NCBI GenBank assembly: GCA_028710885.1
Contig: JAQTTG010000005.1
Span: 130,443-194,442 of the forward strand
Direction of reading: 5' to 3'
From: Sulfuricurvum sp.
GTDB lineage: Bacteria > Campylobacterota > Campylobacteria > Campylobacterales > Sulfurimonadaceae
DNA length: 64,000 nucleotides
The translations under genes and the position numbers were made by a program. Positions 7,816 through 16,500 of this stretch are shown one piece after another. The notes below the pieces were generated by a model. It was not told where the DNA came from, made no database searches, and saw nothing but the letters and a program-made list of their open reading frames with translations. Numbering within the stretch: position 1 is the stretch's first letter; each line of letters starts with the position of its first letter.

Positions 7816-8265
7816 CTAACGCAGCGATTTATTGAGTTTTCGTAACAGGGTTCTGGCTTCTTTTTGTTCTTCGGAAGTCAGACCGGACAAAAAACTTTTG
7901 ATCCGTTGCGAATGCTCTGGGAATAGCGAATCCATGATCGATTTTCCTTCCTCGGTGATTTGCAGATTTGAGCTGCGTTTGTCAGAGGGATTTTTGTGAG
8001 TCGTGATGAGACCACGCTTTACAAGGTTTTTAATCACAACAGTCATATTTCCTGGCGTACTCATCGAGAGCTTTGTCGCTGCGCCGATGCTCTGCTCACC
8101 ACGATGGTAGAGCAGCTCTAGCAGACCAAACTGACCGATAGTGAGACTGTTTGCCTCGATAAGGGAGAGTTCAAGAGAGCGTATTCGGGTGAACGCTTTC
8201 ATGATCTCAACCCAGGTTGAGAGGGCAAGGGCGGTTTCGTTTTCAAATTCGGGTAACTTCTTCAT
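7816..8265 (-). CDS. MarR family transcriptional regulator
   Basis: Starting at the ATG at 8265 gives 149 residues, the usual MarR length. The winged helix is well kept: LTIGQFGLLELLYHRGEQSI, then GAATKLSMSTPGNMTVVIKN, and the wing NPSDKRSSNLQITEEG. MarR proteins are dimeric repressors relieved by phenolic or oxidising ligands. The longer frame from 8355 would cover the palindrome at 8280-8291 and is rejected. TATATT ends seven bases before the chosen ATG. Identical palindromes lie upstream of this gene and of the yceI unit; the divergent EamA transporter gene is the third likely target. Confidence 0.87.
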   Translation of the reverse strand: MKKLPEFENETALALSTWVEIMKAFTRIRSLELSLIEANSLTIGQFGLLELLYHRGEQSIGAATKLSMSTPGNMTVVIKNLVKRGLITTHKNPSDKRSSNLQITEEGKSIMDSLFPEHSQRIKSFLSGLTSEEQKEARTLLRKLNKSLR

Positions 8266-8279
8266 GAAAAGAAATATAC

Positions 8280-8291
8280 TACTAATTAGTA
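8280..8291. promoter_or_regulatory. MarR-type operator TACTAATTAGTA (proximal copy)
   Basis: A perfect 12-base palindrome that abuts the -10 (TATATT, 8278-8273 on the minus strand) of the MarR-type gene and lies between it and the divergent EamA gene. The duplicate at 7787-7798 is the main support for it being a genuine binding site. Confidence 0.78.
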
Positions 8292-8362
8292 ATAATGTCA
8301 AGGAGTATTTTTGTATTTTCTGTTTCATCCCCTTCAAAGCCAAAGCGGGGCACAATCACACC

Positions 8363-9244
8363 ATGAAAAAAGACTCATCCACCCTCTATTTTATTGGCAT
8401 GATTGTCGCGATGCTCTTATGGGGTGTAGCGTGGACGGCGGGCAAGGTAGCGGCGCACCATTCCAATGCTGAAGTATCGGCGTTTTGGCGCTATGCATTC
8501 TCTCTCATTTCGATCCTCCCGCTCATCTGGGTGATGAAATCGCCGCTCCGCTCTGATCGGCGCGGGATGATCTACATGATTAGCGCGGGATTGCTCACTT
8601 CCGTATTTAACTATTTTTTCTTTGCGGGGTTGTTGCACGGTCAGGCGGGATTTGGAGGGACATTGGTCACCTCAGTTTCTCCGATCATCACCTACGTCCT
8701 TTCTATCGCGTTACTGGGGCTTCGCGTATCGACCAAAGAGATTATCGCCCTCACGGTTGGGATCATCGGTGCGTTGGTTCTGATGAGGGTTCCGAGCGAG
8801 GGGTGGGGATTTTTAGACCTCGAAAATAGCTATTTCGTCGCGGCGGCATTGGTGTGGGCATTGGTGACGATTGTGTCGCAAAAAGCCTCCAAACATACCA
8901 CACCGATGCTCTATACGACGGTGGTATTTGCCGTGGCGATGAGTACCAATCTCCTCTTTGCCTTGCCGTATCATCCTTTTGATTTTGCCCGTTATGACGC
9001 GACGTTTTGGTGGACGATCCTCTTTATCGGAGTTTTTCCCGGCACGCTCAGCACCGCGCTCTTTTTTGCTTCGGCGGGCAAGGTGGGGGCGCATCGGACG
9101 GGGGTGTTTATGTTTATCGTCCCTATCGGTGCGATTATCTCCAGTATATTCGTGTACGGCGAGCGTGTCGAACTCTCGACACTGATCGGGTGCGCGTTGG
9201 CATTCGCGGCGGTGATACTGTTTAATATGCGGAAAAATAGATAG
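8363..9244 (+). CDS. EamA/DMT-superfamily permease
   Basis: The ATG at 8363 gives a 293-residue protein with about ten hydrophobic helices in two EamA repeats (first beginning YFIGMIVAMLLWGVAWTAGK, second near SYFVAAALVWALVTIVSQKA). Drug/metabolite transporters of this family export amino acids, drugs or other small metabolites across the inner membrane; the substrate cannot be predicted. The longer frame from 8141 lies inside the divergent MarR-type gene and is rejected. CACAAT ends six bases before the ATG, so it may be leaderless as well. Sharing the intergenic palindrome with marR suggests substrate-inducible efflux. Confidence 0.87.
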   Translation: MKKDSSTLYFIGMIVAMLLWGVAWTAGKVAAHHSNAEVSAFWRYAFSLISILPLIWVMKSPLRSDRRGMIYMISAGLLTSVFNYFFFAGLLHGQAGFGGTLVTSVSPIITYVLSIALLGLRVSTKEIIALTVGIIGALVLMRVPSEGWGFLDLENSYFVAAALVWALVTIVSQKASKHTTPMLYTTVVFAVAMSTNLLFALPYHPFDFARYDATFWWTILFIGVFPGTLSTALFFASAGKVGAHRTGVFMFIVPIGAIISSIFVYGERVELSTLIGCALAFAAVILFNMRKNR

Positions 9245-9333
9245 TCGTTGCAAAGCTGCTCAGGATAAAAATAGACCATTTTGGAAGAAAAATGATAGAA
9301 TAAGAGATAAAGGGATCAAAAAAGGGAGAATGG

Positions 9334-11289
9334 GTGTCAGAAATTGGTTATAACCATAAATTTAGTGCTCTTGTAGACATCACCGCATTTGAACGATTGA
9401 TGGAAAGTTTATATAAAGCTACGGGGATCCCTTATGGTCTTGTTGCCAAAGATGGTGAGCTCCTCTCTCAAGTCGGATGGACGAATGCCTGTGCACTGTT
9501 TCATCGGGTAAATCCGCAAACCAATCTGCAATGCCAAGAGAGTAATATCGAGCTAATGCAGAGTGTGCATGAGGGTGAAGTTGCCTGTGCCAAATGTAAA
9601 AACGGCTTGATCGATTACGCCACGCCGATAGTCATCGAAGGGCAGGCTTTGGCGACGCTGTTTTTAGGTCAGGTTCTAAACGAAGCGCCGGATATGGAGT
9701 TCTTTGCCAAAAGAGCGATGGAATTTGATTATGACGAAGCACAATACTTAGAAGCGATTCGTGCTGTTCCCATCGTTGAAAATGAGCGTATGGAAGCGCT
9801 TATGGAGTGTATGGTTGGAATGGCACAAATGTTGGCTTCCAGTGGGTTGGCACGGCTACGAGAGACCCAGATGGCATCTGAATTGAGTAAAAGTACTGAG
9901 CAACGTATTGAGCTAAAAGATTTATTGGATTTATCACCGATAGGCATTGGGTGGTCAACTCTCGATGGAAAGATAGAGTATATTAACCGTCAATTTATCG
10001 AATTATTCGGTTATACACTTGAAGATATTCCAGATATTTCTACATGGTATTTGAAGGCTTATCCTGATGCAAACTATAGAAAGAATGTTGTAATTCCCTG
10101 GTATAAAACTGTGATAGTGGCGTATGAAAACGGTATTACTCCTCCTGAATTAGAAGGAAATGTTACCTGCAAGGATGGGACAGAACGTCATATTGTTCTT
10201 CATGTTTCATGGATTGGCGATAAACGTCTCGTTACGTTTAGCGATATGACTGCACACTGGAAGAGTGAACGGCGTAACCAAGCACATGATGGGATGCTTC
10301 AGATGGTAGCAAAAGGGTTGCCTTTGCCCGATATTCTCCATGCAATTGTTGTGGCAATCGAATCGGAAGAGCCTACCTCTAAGTGCAGTATATTATTGCT
10401 GGATGATGAGAAAAAACATCTATTCAGCGGAGCATCTAACAATCTTCCTCAATTTTATAATGATGCAATTGACGGTGTTGAGATCGGCATGGGTGTAGGG
10501 TCATGCGGGACTGCCGCGTATCTGGCTAAACGTGTTGTTGTCGAAGATATTATGACCCATGAATATTGGGCACCTTATAAAGAGTTGGCTAAACAGGCTG
10601 ATTTGGCATCATGTTGGTCAGAACCAATCGTCTCATCGGATGGAAATGTATTGGGTACATTTGCAATATACCATGCAAAAGCGAGTAAACCGACGAACGC
10701 CGATATTGAACGGATCCGTTTCGCGGCGAATCTCGCAGCCATAGCGATAGAAAATAGAAGCGCTCATAAAGAGCTCGAACGTCGTGCCTATACCGATTAT
10801 TTGACGGGTCTGTTTAATCGGCGCTATTTCATTGAACACTCGGAGGCAGAACTTGCTCGCCGACATCGTTACGGAGGAGATGTTTCTTTGATCATGCTCG
10901 ATATTGATTATTTTAAAAAGGTCAATGATCAGTACGGTCATGGGGTGGGTGATATGGTTTTGCAAAAAATTGCTGATATCTGTCGTGAAACCCTACGTGA
11001 TATTGATGTCATAGGGCGTATCGGCGGTGAAGAGTTTGCTGTCTTGTTACCGGAAACAGATGGATTGCGGGCAATGGAAGCCGCTGAAAGGCTGCGTATA
11101 ACAATATCAAAAGCAGAGATCAAGATAGTGAAGGGAATATTGCCAAATTTTACCGCTTCATTTGGAGTTGTGAGTGCTGATACAGCGGATATCACTATTG
11201 ATATGTTGCTCAATCAAGCCGATTGCGCATTGTATGATGCCAAAGAGAGCGGACGAAATCGGGTTTGTATGGCAAGGAAAACCCCATAG
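9334..11289 (+). CDS. PocR-PAS-GAF diguanylate cyclase
   Basis: A 651-residue signalling protein beginning at GTG 9334, chosen because AAAGGGAG precedes it at good spacing; an ATG at 9330 is out of frame. Domains in order: PocR sensory domain (about 1-165, with the Cys-rich NACALFHRVNP, LQCQES and VACAKCKNGLIDYA segments), PAS (about 194-310), GAF (about 318-480) and GGDEF (485-650). The active site is GGEEF (564-568), preceded by the product-inhibition I-site RDID. It should make c-di-GMP in response to a ligand or redox cue at the PocR/GAF domains. No transmembrane segment is seen, so it is cytoplasmic. It appears to be monocistronic. Confidence 0.88.
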   Translation: MSEIGYNHKFSALVDITAFERLMESLYKATGIPYGLVAKDGELLSQVGWTNACALFHRVNPQTNLQCQESNIELMQSVHEGEVACAKCKNGLIDYATPIVIEGQALATLFLGQVLNEAPDMEFFAKRAMEFDYDEAQYLEAIRAVPIVENERMEALMECMVGMAQMLASSGLARLRETQMASELSKSTEQRIELKDLLDLSPIGIGWSTLDGKIEYINRQFIELFGYTLEDIPDISTWYLKAYPDANYRKNVVIPWYKTVIVAYENGITPPELEGNVTCKDGTERHIVLHVSWIGDKRLVTFSDMTAHWKSERRNQAHDGMLQMVAKGLPLPDILHAIVVAIESEEPTSKCSILLLDDEKKHLFSGASNNLPQFYNDAIDGVEIGMGVGSCGTAAYLAKRVVVEDIMTHEYWAPYKELAKQADLASCWSEPIVSSDGNVLGTFAIYHAKASKPTNADIERIRFAANLAAIAIENRSAHKELERRAYTDYLTGLFNRRYFIEHSEAELARRHRYGGDVSLIMLDIDYFKKVNDQYGHGVGDMVLQKIADICRETLRDIDVIGRIGGEEFAVLLPETDGLRAMEAAERLRITISKAEIKIVKGILPNFTASFGVVSADTADITIDMLLNQADCALYDAKESGRNRVCMARKTP

Positions 11290-11393
11290 CCGACTGCTAA
11301 ATTTTTATACCAACATATAAATAAAATATGAAGTTCTTTACTCAATATTTATAATCATGGTATAAGATTTGGTAGATTGTAAAAGGAGCTATC

Positions 11394-11903
11394 ATGTTCG
11401 CACGTATTTTCGTCCTTTCCTTTGCTTCATTTTTTTCATTGTCTCTCTCTGCGGCCTCTCTTCCCGATATCAAAATGCCCGATACAGGGTTGTCTTTTCA
11501 GATGATCGAGGGGTATCAGGATTACAAGATCGTAGCAACTCATTGGCGTACCGATAAAAATGAGCTACGCTATGTATTGGCCAATCCGATTGCCTATGAT
11601 GCACTCAAAGCCAATAAACTCCCGATGCCTGAGGGGAGCAAGCTGGTCAAAATCGGCTGGAGTGTAAAACCGATGGCGGCTTATCCTGACGCTCTCGAAG
11701 CCGATAAGCTCCAGCGGATCGAATATATGGTGAAAGACTCCAAACGTTTTGATCAAAACGGCGATCATTGGGGGTATGCGCGATTTGTCAAACAAGGGGA
11801 CACGTACGTGGCATACAAAAACGGATCGCAGGAGTGTATCGCCTGCCATGCTTCCGTCGCACCGCATGATTATCTTTTTTCAACCTTCCAATCGACTTTT
11901 TGA
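11394..11903 (+). CDS. Cytochrome P460 family protein
   Basis: A 169-residue periplasmic c-type cytochrome. It has an N-terminal signal peptide (to about residue 21) and a single haem-binding motif CIACH at 148-152 near the C-terminus, the arrangement of the cytochrome P460 family. The fold is suggested by YKIVATHWRTDKNELRYVLA and the WGYARFVKQGDTYVAY strands. Family members oxidise hydroxylamine or detoxify NO using a lysine-crosslinked haem; whether the crosslinking lysine is kept cannot be judged by eye. The ATG follows AAAAGGAG. The next gene, tag, starts 12 bases after its stop and may be co-transcribed. Confidence 0.82.
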   Translation: MFARIFVLSFASFFSLSLSAASLPDIKMPDTGLSFQMIEGYQDYKIVATHWRTDKNELRYVLANPIAYDALKANKLPMPEGSKLVKIGWSVKPMAAYPDALEADKLQRIEYMVKDSKRFDQNGDHWGYARFVKQGDTYVAYKNGSQECIACHASVAPHDYLFSTFQSTF

Positions 11904-11915
11904 TCGGGCAAACGG

Positions 11916-12488
11916 ATGAATAAAACACGATGCGGATGGGTCAAACTGAGCGATCTGATCTATGTTGCATATCACGACGAGGAGTGGGGAAAACCGCTGC
12001 ACGATGATCGCGCACTCTTTGAACTCTTTTCTCTCGAGACCCAATCGGCGGGGCTGAGCTGGCTGACGGTGCTCAAAAAGTGTGAGGGATACCGCGAAGC
12101 GTTCGAGGGGTTTGATCTGCAACGGGTCGCAGGTTATACCGACGCCGATGTTGAGCGAATCATAGCCAGTGGTTTGGTGATCAAAAGCCGTCCGAAGATC
12201 GAAGCGATCATCGCTAATGCACGGGGTTTTGTCCAAATCAAAAAAGAGTTCGGCTCATTGGATAGCTATTTTTGGGGTAAAGTTGGAAGCATGCCGATTA
12301 TCAATGATATAGGGGATTACCGCAGTGCGGTGACCACTTCCGATATCTCCGATGCGCTGACCAAAGAGCTGAAAAAGCGGGGATTCAAGTTTATCGGCAC
12401 GACCACAATCTATGCTTTTATGCAGGCGTGCGGGATGGTGAATGATCATGAGAACGGGTGTTGGTGTAAACATATTTTTGATAGGTAA
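11916..12488 (+). CDS. tag: DNA-3-methyladenine glycosylase I
   Basis: A 190-residue base-excision repair enzyme that removes 3-methyladenine from alkylated DNA. The Tag signature is complete: an N-terminal RCGWV (zinc Cys6), the DEEWGKPLHDDRALFELFSLE segment with the catalytic Glu, AGLSWLTVLKKCEGYREAF, and the C-terminal zinc-binding tail NDHENGCWCKH. Length and motif order match E. coli Tag. It follows the cytochrome P460 gene by 12 bases and converges with the DUF1294 gene, only two bases apart. Confidence 0.93.
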   Translation: MNKTRCGWVKLSDLIYVAYHDEEWGKPLHDDRALFELFSLETQSAGLSWLTVLKKCEGYREAFEGFDLQRVAGYTDADVERIIASGLVIKSRPKIEAIIANARGFVQIKKEFGSLDSYFWGKVGSMPIINDIGDYRSAVTTSDISDALTKELKKRGFKFIGTTTIYAFMQACGMVNDHENGCWCKHIFDR

Positions 12489-12490
12489 AT

Positions 12491-12787
12491 TTAGAGTGAA
12501 AAATTTTGCAGCGTATGAGAGCCGTCGGAAGCAAAAAACCAGATCGTTTCAAAGAGGATGAATTGAATCGTTAAAATAATCCAGAAGGTATAACGGTATT
12601 TTTTTGATTTGTGACGGAAGATTTTTTGGGCGAAAACAGCTCCCACACTCCCCCCGAAAAAGGCAAGATTCAAAAGCGTTTTTTCACTAACGCGTCGACG
12701 GTTGGACCGCGCTAAATATTTATCGTATCCGAATACCAAGAATGTCACGAGATTAAAAAATAAAAAAAGAAGAACGAAAGCTTTCAT
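12491..12787 (-). CDS. DUF1294 membrane protein
   Basis: A 98-residue protein with two or three hydrophobic helices and the DUF1294 hallmarks VFGYDKYLARSNRRRVSEKT, then FFGGSVGAVFAQKIFRHKSKK. Members are small inner-membrane proteins of unknown function, sometimes fused to cold-shock domains. The ATG at 12787 lies eight bases after a strong minus-strand extended -10 (TATGCTATAAT), so the mRNA is essentially leaderless. It is divergent from the toxin-antitoxin pair at 12892. Confidence 0.85.
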   Translation of the reverse strand: MKAFVLLFLFFNLVTFLVFGYDKYLARSNRRRVSEKTLLNLAFFGGSVGAVFAQKIFRHKSKKYRYTFWIILTIQFILFETIWFFASDGSHTLQNFSL

Positions 12788-12795
12788 TGTAGGGG

Positions 12796-12871
12796 ATTAT
12801 AGCATATAAGCGTTGTTGATCTCATCCGTGTTTTATTCGCTACACAACTAAAAAAGCAACTATGCTATAAT
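12796..12871. promoter_or_regulatory. Divergent extended -10 promoters TATGCTATAAT
   Basis: The same 11-mer TATGCTATAAT occurs on the minus strand at 12806-12796 (for DUF1294) and on the plus strand at 12861-12871 (for the antitoxin gene). The two copies therefore form an inverted repeat 76 bases across. Both have the TGN extension and poor -35 boxes. Confidence 0.65.
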
Positions 12872-12891
12872 TTTACAAAAAGGGAGTATTC

Positions 12892-13080
12892 ATGGTAGCT
12901 ATTAAACAAGAAGCACAACAAATGATCCAAAATCTTCCCGAAAATTGCACGTATGAGGATATTCAATACCACCTTTACGTTGTTGAAAAAATCAAAAACG
13001 GCATTGACCGCGCGCACAAAGGGGAAACGTCATCCCACGAAGAAGCAAAAGCAAGAATGGCTAAATGGCTATCCAATTAG
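12892..13080 (+). CDS. Putative antitoxin of a ParE/RelE-type pair
   Basis: A 62-residue, mostly helical, charged protein (VAIKQEAQQMIQNLPENCTY, then a C-terminal HEEAKARMAKWL). Short proteins of this form commonly precede ParE-like toxins, and the C-terminal helix would bind the toxin. It ends 16 bases inside the next gene, so the two are translationally coupled. The ATG follows AAAGGGAG. No DNA-binding domain is obvious. The assignment rests mainly on size, the neighbour and the overlap. Confidence 0.72.
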   Translation: MVAIKQEAQQMIQNLPENCTYEDIQYHLYVVEKIKNGIDRAHKGETSSHEEAKARMAKWLSN

Positions 13081-13376
13081 AGTGGTCGAATGAGGCACTC
13101 GAAGATATAGAATCCATCGCTACGTACATCGAAAAAGACTCTCCCGTATACGCAAAATCCGTTGTTTTTAAAATTTTTGAAAAAGCCGAAATTATAAGAG
13201 ATTTCACGGAGTTGGGTCGTATCGTCCCCGAACTGAACGATAGCACTATTCGAGAGATATTTGTTTATAGCTACAGATTGATTTATAAAATCGATTCAAA
13301 TAGGATTTTATTTGTCGCTGTCATACATGGTAAACGACTGCTGGAAAATCATGAAAAAAGCATCACTGAAGAATAG
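13065..13376 (+). CDS. ParE/RelE superfamily toxin
   Basis: A 103-residue protein with the ParE pattern: LEWSNEALEDIESIATYIEK, the ELGRIVPEL loop, REIFVYSYRLIYKID and a final VAVIHGKRLLE. ParE toxins inhibit gyrase, while RelE relatives cleave mRNA; the sequence resembles the ParE side. It overlaps the upstream antitoxin gene. The pair stands directly before the 3' end of the large helicase-nuclease gene on the other strand, much as the HigBA-like pair stands beside the HNH gene. Confidence 0.86.
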   Translation: MAIQLEWSNEALEDIESIATYIEKDSPVYAKSVVFKIFEKAEIIRDFTELGRIVPELNDSTIREIFVYSYRLIYKIDSNRILFVAVIHGKRLLENHEKSITEE

Positions 13377-13517
13377 AATAGATAGAAAAGTAGCCTGTCC
13401 CCTTTTTTTTAATAAATTTTTTCATACGAGCCTACAAAAAATTAAACTAACTATATTTTTAATATAGCTGTGCTCAATTTTTGGATAATTTGGAAAAATG
13501 AGCATAACGTTTGACTT

Positions 13518-13545
13518 CACCAACAATTTATTTGTTTGTTTGGTG
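13518..13545. terminator. Possible stem-loop between the toxin and helicase-nuclease genes
   Basis: CACCAACAA (13518-13526) pairs with TTGTTTGGTG (13536-13545) with one bulged base. There is no clean run of Ts, so terminator function for the leftward helicase gene or the rightward toxin gene is only possible. The rest of 13377-13563 is AT-rich and holds nothing else I can support. Confidence 0.35.
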
Positions 13546-13563
13546 CTAGGTTTTGTTGGATAT

Positions 13564-16500
13564 TTAATCTTTGTTACCTAGCCAATCGCCTAAACTGATA
13601 TAGCCTTTATCTTTGTAAACATTCCATGGCGTAGCAGGTATGTTGCTTGGCTTTGTTGGTAAATGTTCAAATCTTCCCTTGCAATAATCTTTCCATTCAT
13701 TTGTATTTTGTAGGCAAAGAGAATGGACAAATTTTATAGCTTCGTCATAAGAAAGAATATTGGTTGACTTTCCTTTCGTGGATTCCGTACCTATCCAATC
13801 ATTCATTCCTTTCCATCCATCATTTTTATAGTAACTATTTGGACTTTTTGGAATATTCTCTGGAATTGGTTCAAATCCTTCTAATTTTCCTTTTTTATAG
13901 TCTTCCCATTCATAAGTATTTTTTAGTTTTAAACTTCTTGCGAATGCTCTTGCTTCTTCAAAAGGCAGGGCATTTTGTACTTTAGTTTTTATTTTATTAT
14001 TAGAAGTTTCTCCAAGCCAATCATTCCAATTTTTCCAGCCATTATCTTTATAAACATACCAAGGTTGTTTGGGAATATCATCTGGTTTAGTTGGTAAATC
14101 ATCAAGTTCATCTTTAATATACTGTTGCCATTGGGTTGAACTTTTTAACTGCAACTTATGCACAAATTTTTTTGCATCTTCATATGCTAACCAAATATCA
14201 TTTTCTTCATCTGGGTTAGCGCCTCGACGTTTTCTGCCAGTTCCAAGCCAATCACCATAGTCTATCCAGCCATCATTTTTATATCGATCATCAGGTGATG
14301 TAGGTATATCATTTGGTTTAGGCTCATATCCTTCAAGTTCACCTTTACAATATTGTTTCCATTCTATTGTTCCATTTAAGTTTAAACTTCTTACAAATTC
14401 TCTCGCTTCTTCAAATGGTCTCCATTCACCATATATCTTTGTAGAATGTCCAGTCAGCCAATCCTCCCAGTTAATCCACTCTTTTCTATACCTTAAATCA
14501 GGATCTCTTGGTAAATCTTTCGGTTTCGTAGGTAGATTAGGTATCTCTCCTTTACAGTACTTATTCCATTCTTTACGATCTATGAGATTGAGCTTTTTAA
14601 CAAATGCTTTTGCCTCATCAAAAGACCTAATTGTAGTACCTAGAAAATCTTTCCATAGAAATTTTTTTTTATAGCTTCTTTTATATCTTTGATGTGGCTG
14701 TATAGGAATAAAATCAGGAATATCATGTTCTTTCCAGTAATTATCCCAATCTTTTTGGTTTTTTCCGATATGTAGCTTTCTTACAAATTCTCTAGCTTCC
14801 TCAAAAGGTAAATATTTTAAATCAAAAGAAGTACCTAACCAATCTTGGATACCATTCCAACCTTGCAGCTTATATACTGTGTTTGGACTTGATGGAATAT
14901 CACTTAGTCTTAAACCTTTTTCAGGTAATTCATTTTTGCTATATAGTTTCCACTCTTCGCTATTTTTTAATCCCAAGTTTCTTACAAATTCTCTAGCTTC
15001 CTCAAAAGGGCGCCACTTGAGGTTTTTAATTTTAGGAATAATTGAAAGTCTGATAGCATCATTGAACTCATTAATATCGATACTTAGTCCAAGTGGAATA
15101 TCAAACTCAACCAATCTACCGCTACTTGATCTATCTTTACTCTCAATTGTTTCAAAGTAATCGATTATCCTGTCATCGCTGGAAGCCAGAGCTTTTAATA
15201 TGGTTAAAATAGACTGAAAGTTTTTGTTTTTTATGTCTTCAATATTGATATTTTCATCATCTATCAAAACTGGAACCACAACATACCCAAACTGTTTATT
15301 TTTTGACTGCCTCAAAGCTCTTCCAACGGCCTGAACGATATCAATCGTACTGTTTTTTGGATCAGCGAACAAAACACAATCTATATTTGGTACATCTACT
15401 CCTTCGGTAAGACATCTTGCATTGGTTATCAGAGAACTGTCGGAATTTGCAAACTCGTTAATGACTTTTTTTCTTTTTGCCGTAGGTGTATCGCCACTTA
15501 CATGAAAAGTATCCAAATGAGTGTATTCATTAAAACTTTTTCTAAAAATGGCTTCTTGTGATTGAAAAAACTTTGCCCTTTCGATGCTGCTATGGAAGGA
15601 GATAGTATGCTTGATCTTGTATTTTTTGATAGCTTTGTGAAGAGCAACGGTAGAAGCCAACATTTCCGCTTCAACCTCTTTCGTGTAATTTTCATTTTGA
15701 GGCTTCACATAGTTGTTATTTTCAATGAGTTTTTCAATCTCTCGTTTGGTAACCATTATTGAAATGATCTTGTAATCACATAAAATTGGAGGATCGCTTT
15801 CGAGGGCTTCTCTAAATGAAAGTACTTCAAAATCCTCACCATAAATATCAATATCATCCATACTGGCTATTTCATCGCTGCTACCTTTGTAATATCTCTC
15901 CGTAGCAGTCATAAAGAGTCTTTTTTTGATGGGAATATTTTCGTCAAATAGCAAATGGCTAAAAAGCGAATCTTTCAAGCCGACTGTTTTATGAGCTTCA
16001 TCCATGATTCCAAAATCGTAGACAAAACCTGCTATTTTTGATGCTTTGGCAATAACTTCGCCACTTTGATATGTTGTGAAAATTATTGTCGTATTATTGT
16101 GATGCATTTTATTATTTAGCCATTTTGATATGTAATCAATGTCTGTTGAAACATCGATACCCAGATCTTTTGTAGTTGCCATAAATGTATCATCTTCCAG
16201 CTCTGATACAGTGTCATCACTACAAACTGCCAACCAGTTGATATCAATATTATTAGCAAGACTCTCTCTTGTCCAAACTTCCAGTGTTTGTTTTATAAGT
16301 GCTAAACTAGGTACAGCTATGAGTATGTTTTGTGCATTGAATTTACGGGTTATCCAATAAGCAGTCAAACTCTTACCGCTGCCACATGCCATGATGAGTT
16401 TACCACGATCGTTATTTTCCTCTATGAAATGACTGTAGGCATTTTCTATGGCTCTTTGCTGGTGAGCTCTCGGTAAAAAAGGTTTTAGAATTATTTTTTT

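Noticed and set aside
8813-9253. 146-residue Arg-rich minus-strand frame opposite the EamA gene
   Set aside because: Highly basic composition typical of an antisense shadow of a membrane protein gene.
13518-13581. Stem structures with CTAGGT/ACCTAG resembling an integron attC site
   Set aside because: No integrase gene, no conserved core sites and part of it is the coding end of the helicase-nuclease gene.
13567-15015. Periodic DNA suggestive of a CRISPR or tandem-repeat array
   Set aside because: The periodicity comes from protein repeats of 61-77 codons within an open frame; there are no short identical repeats with spacers.
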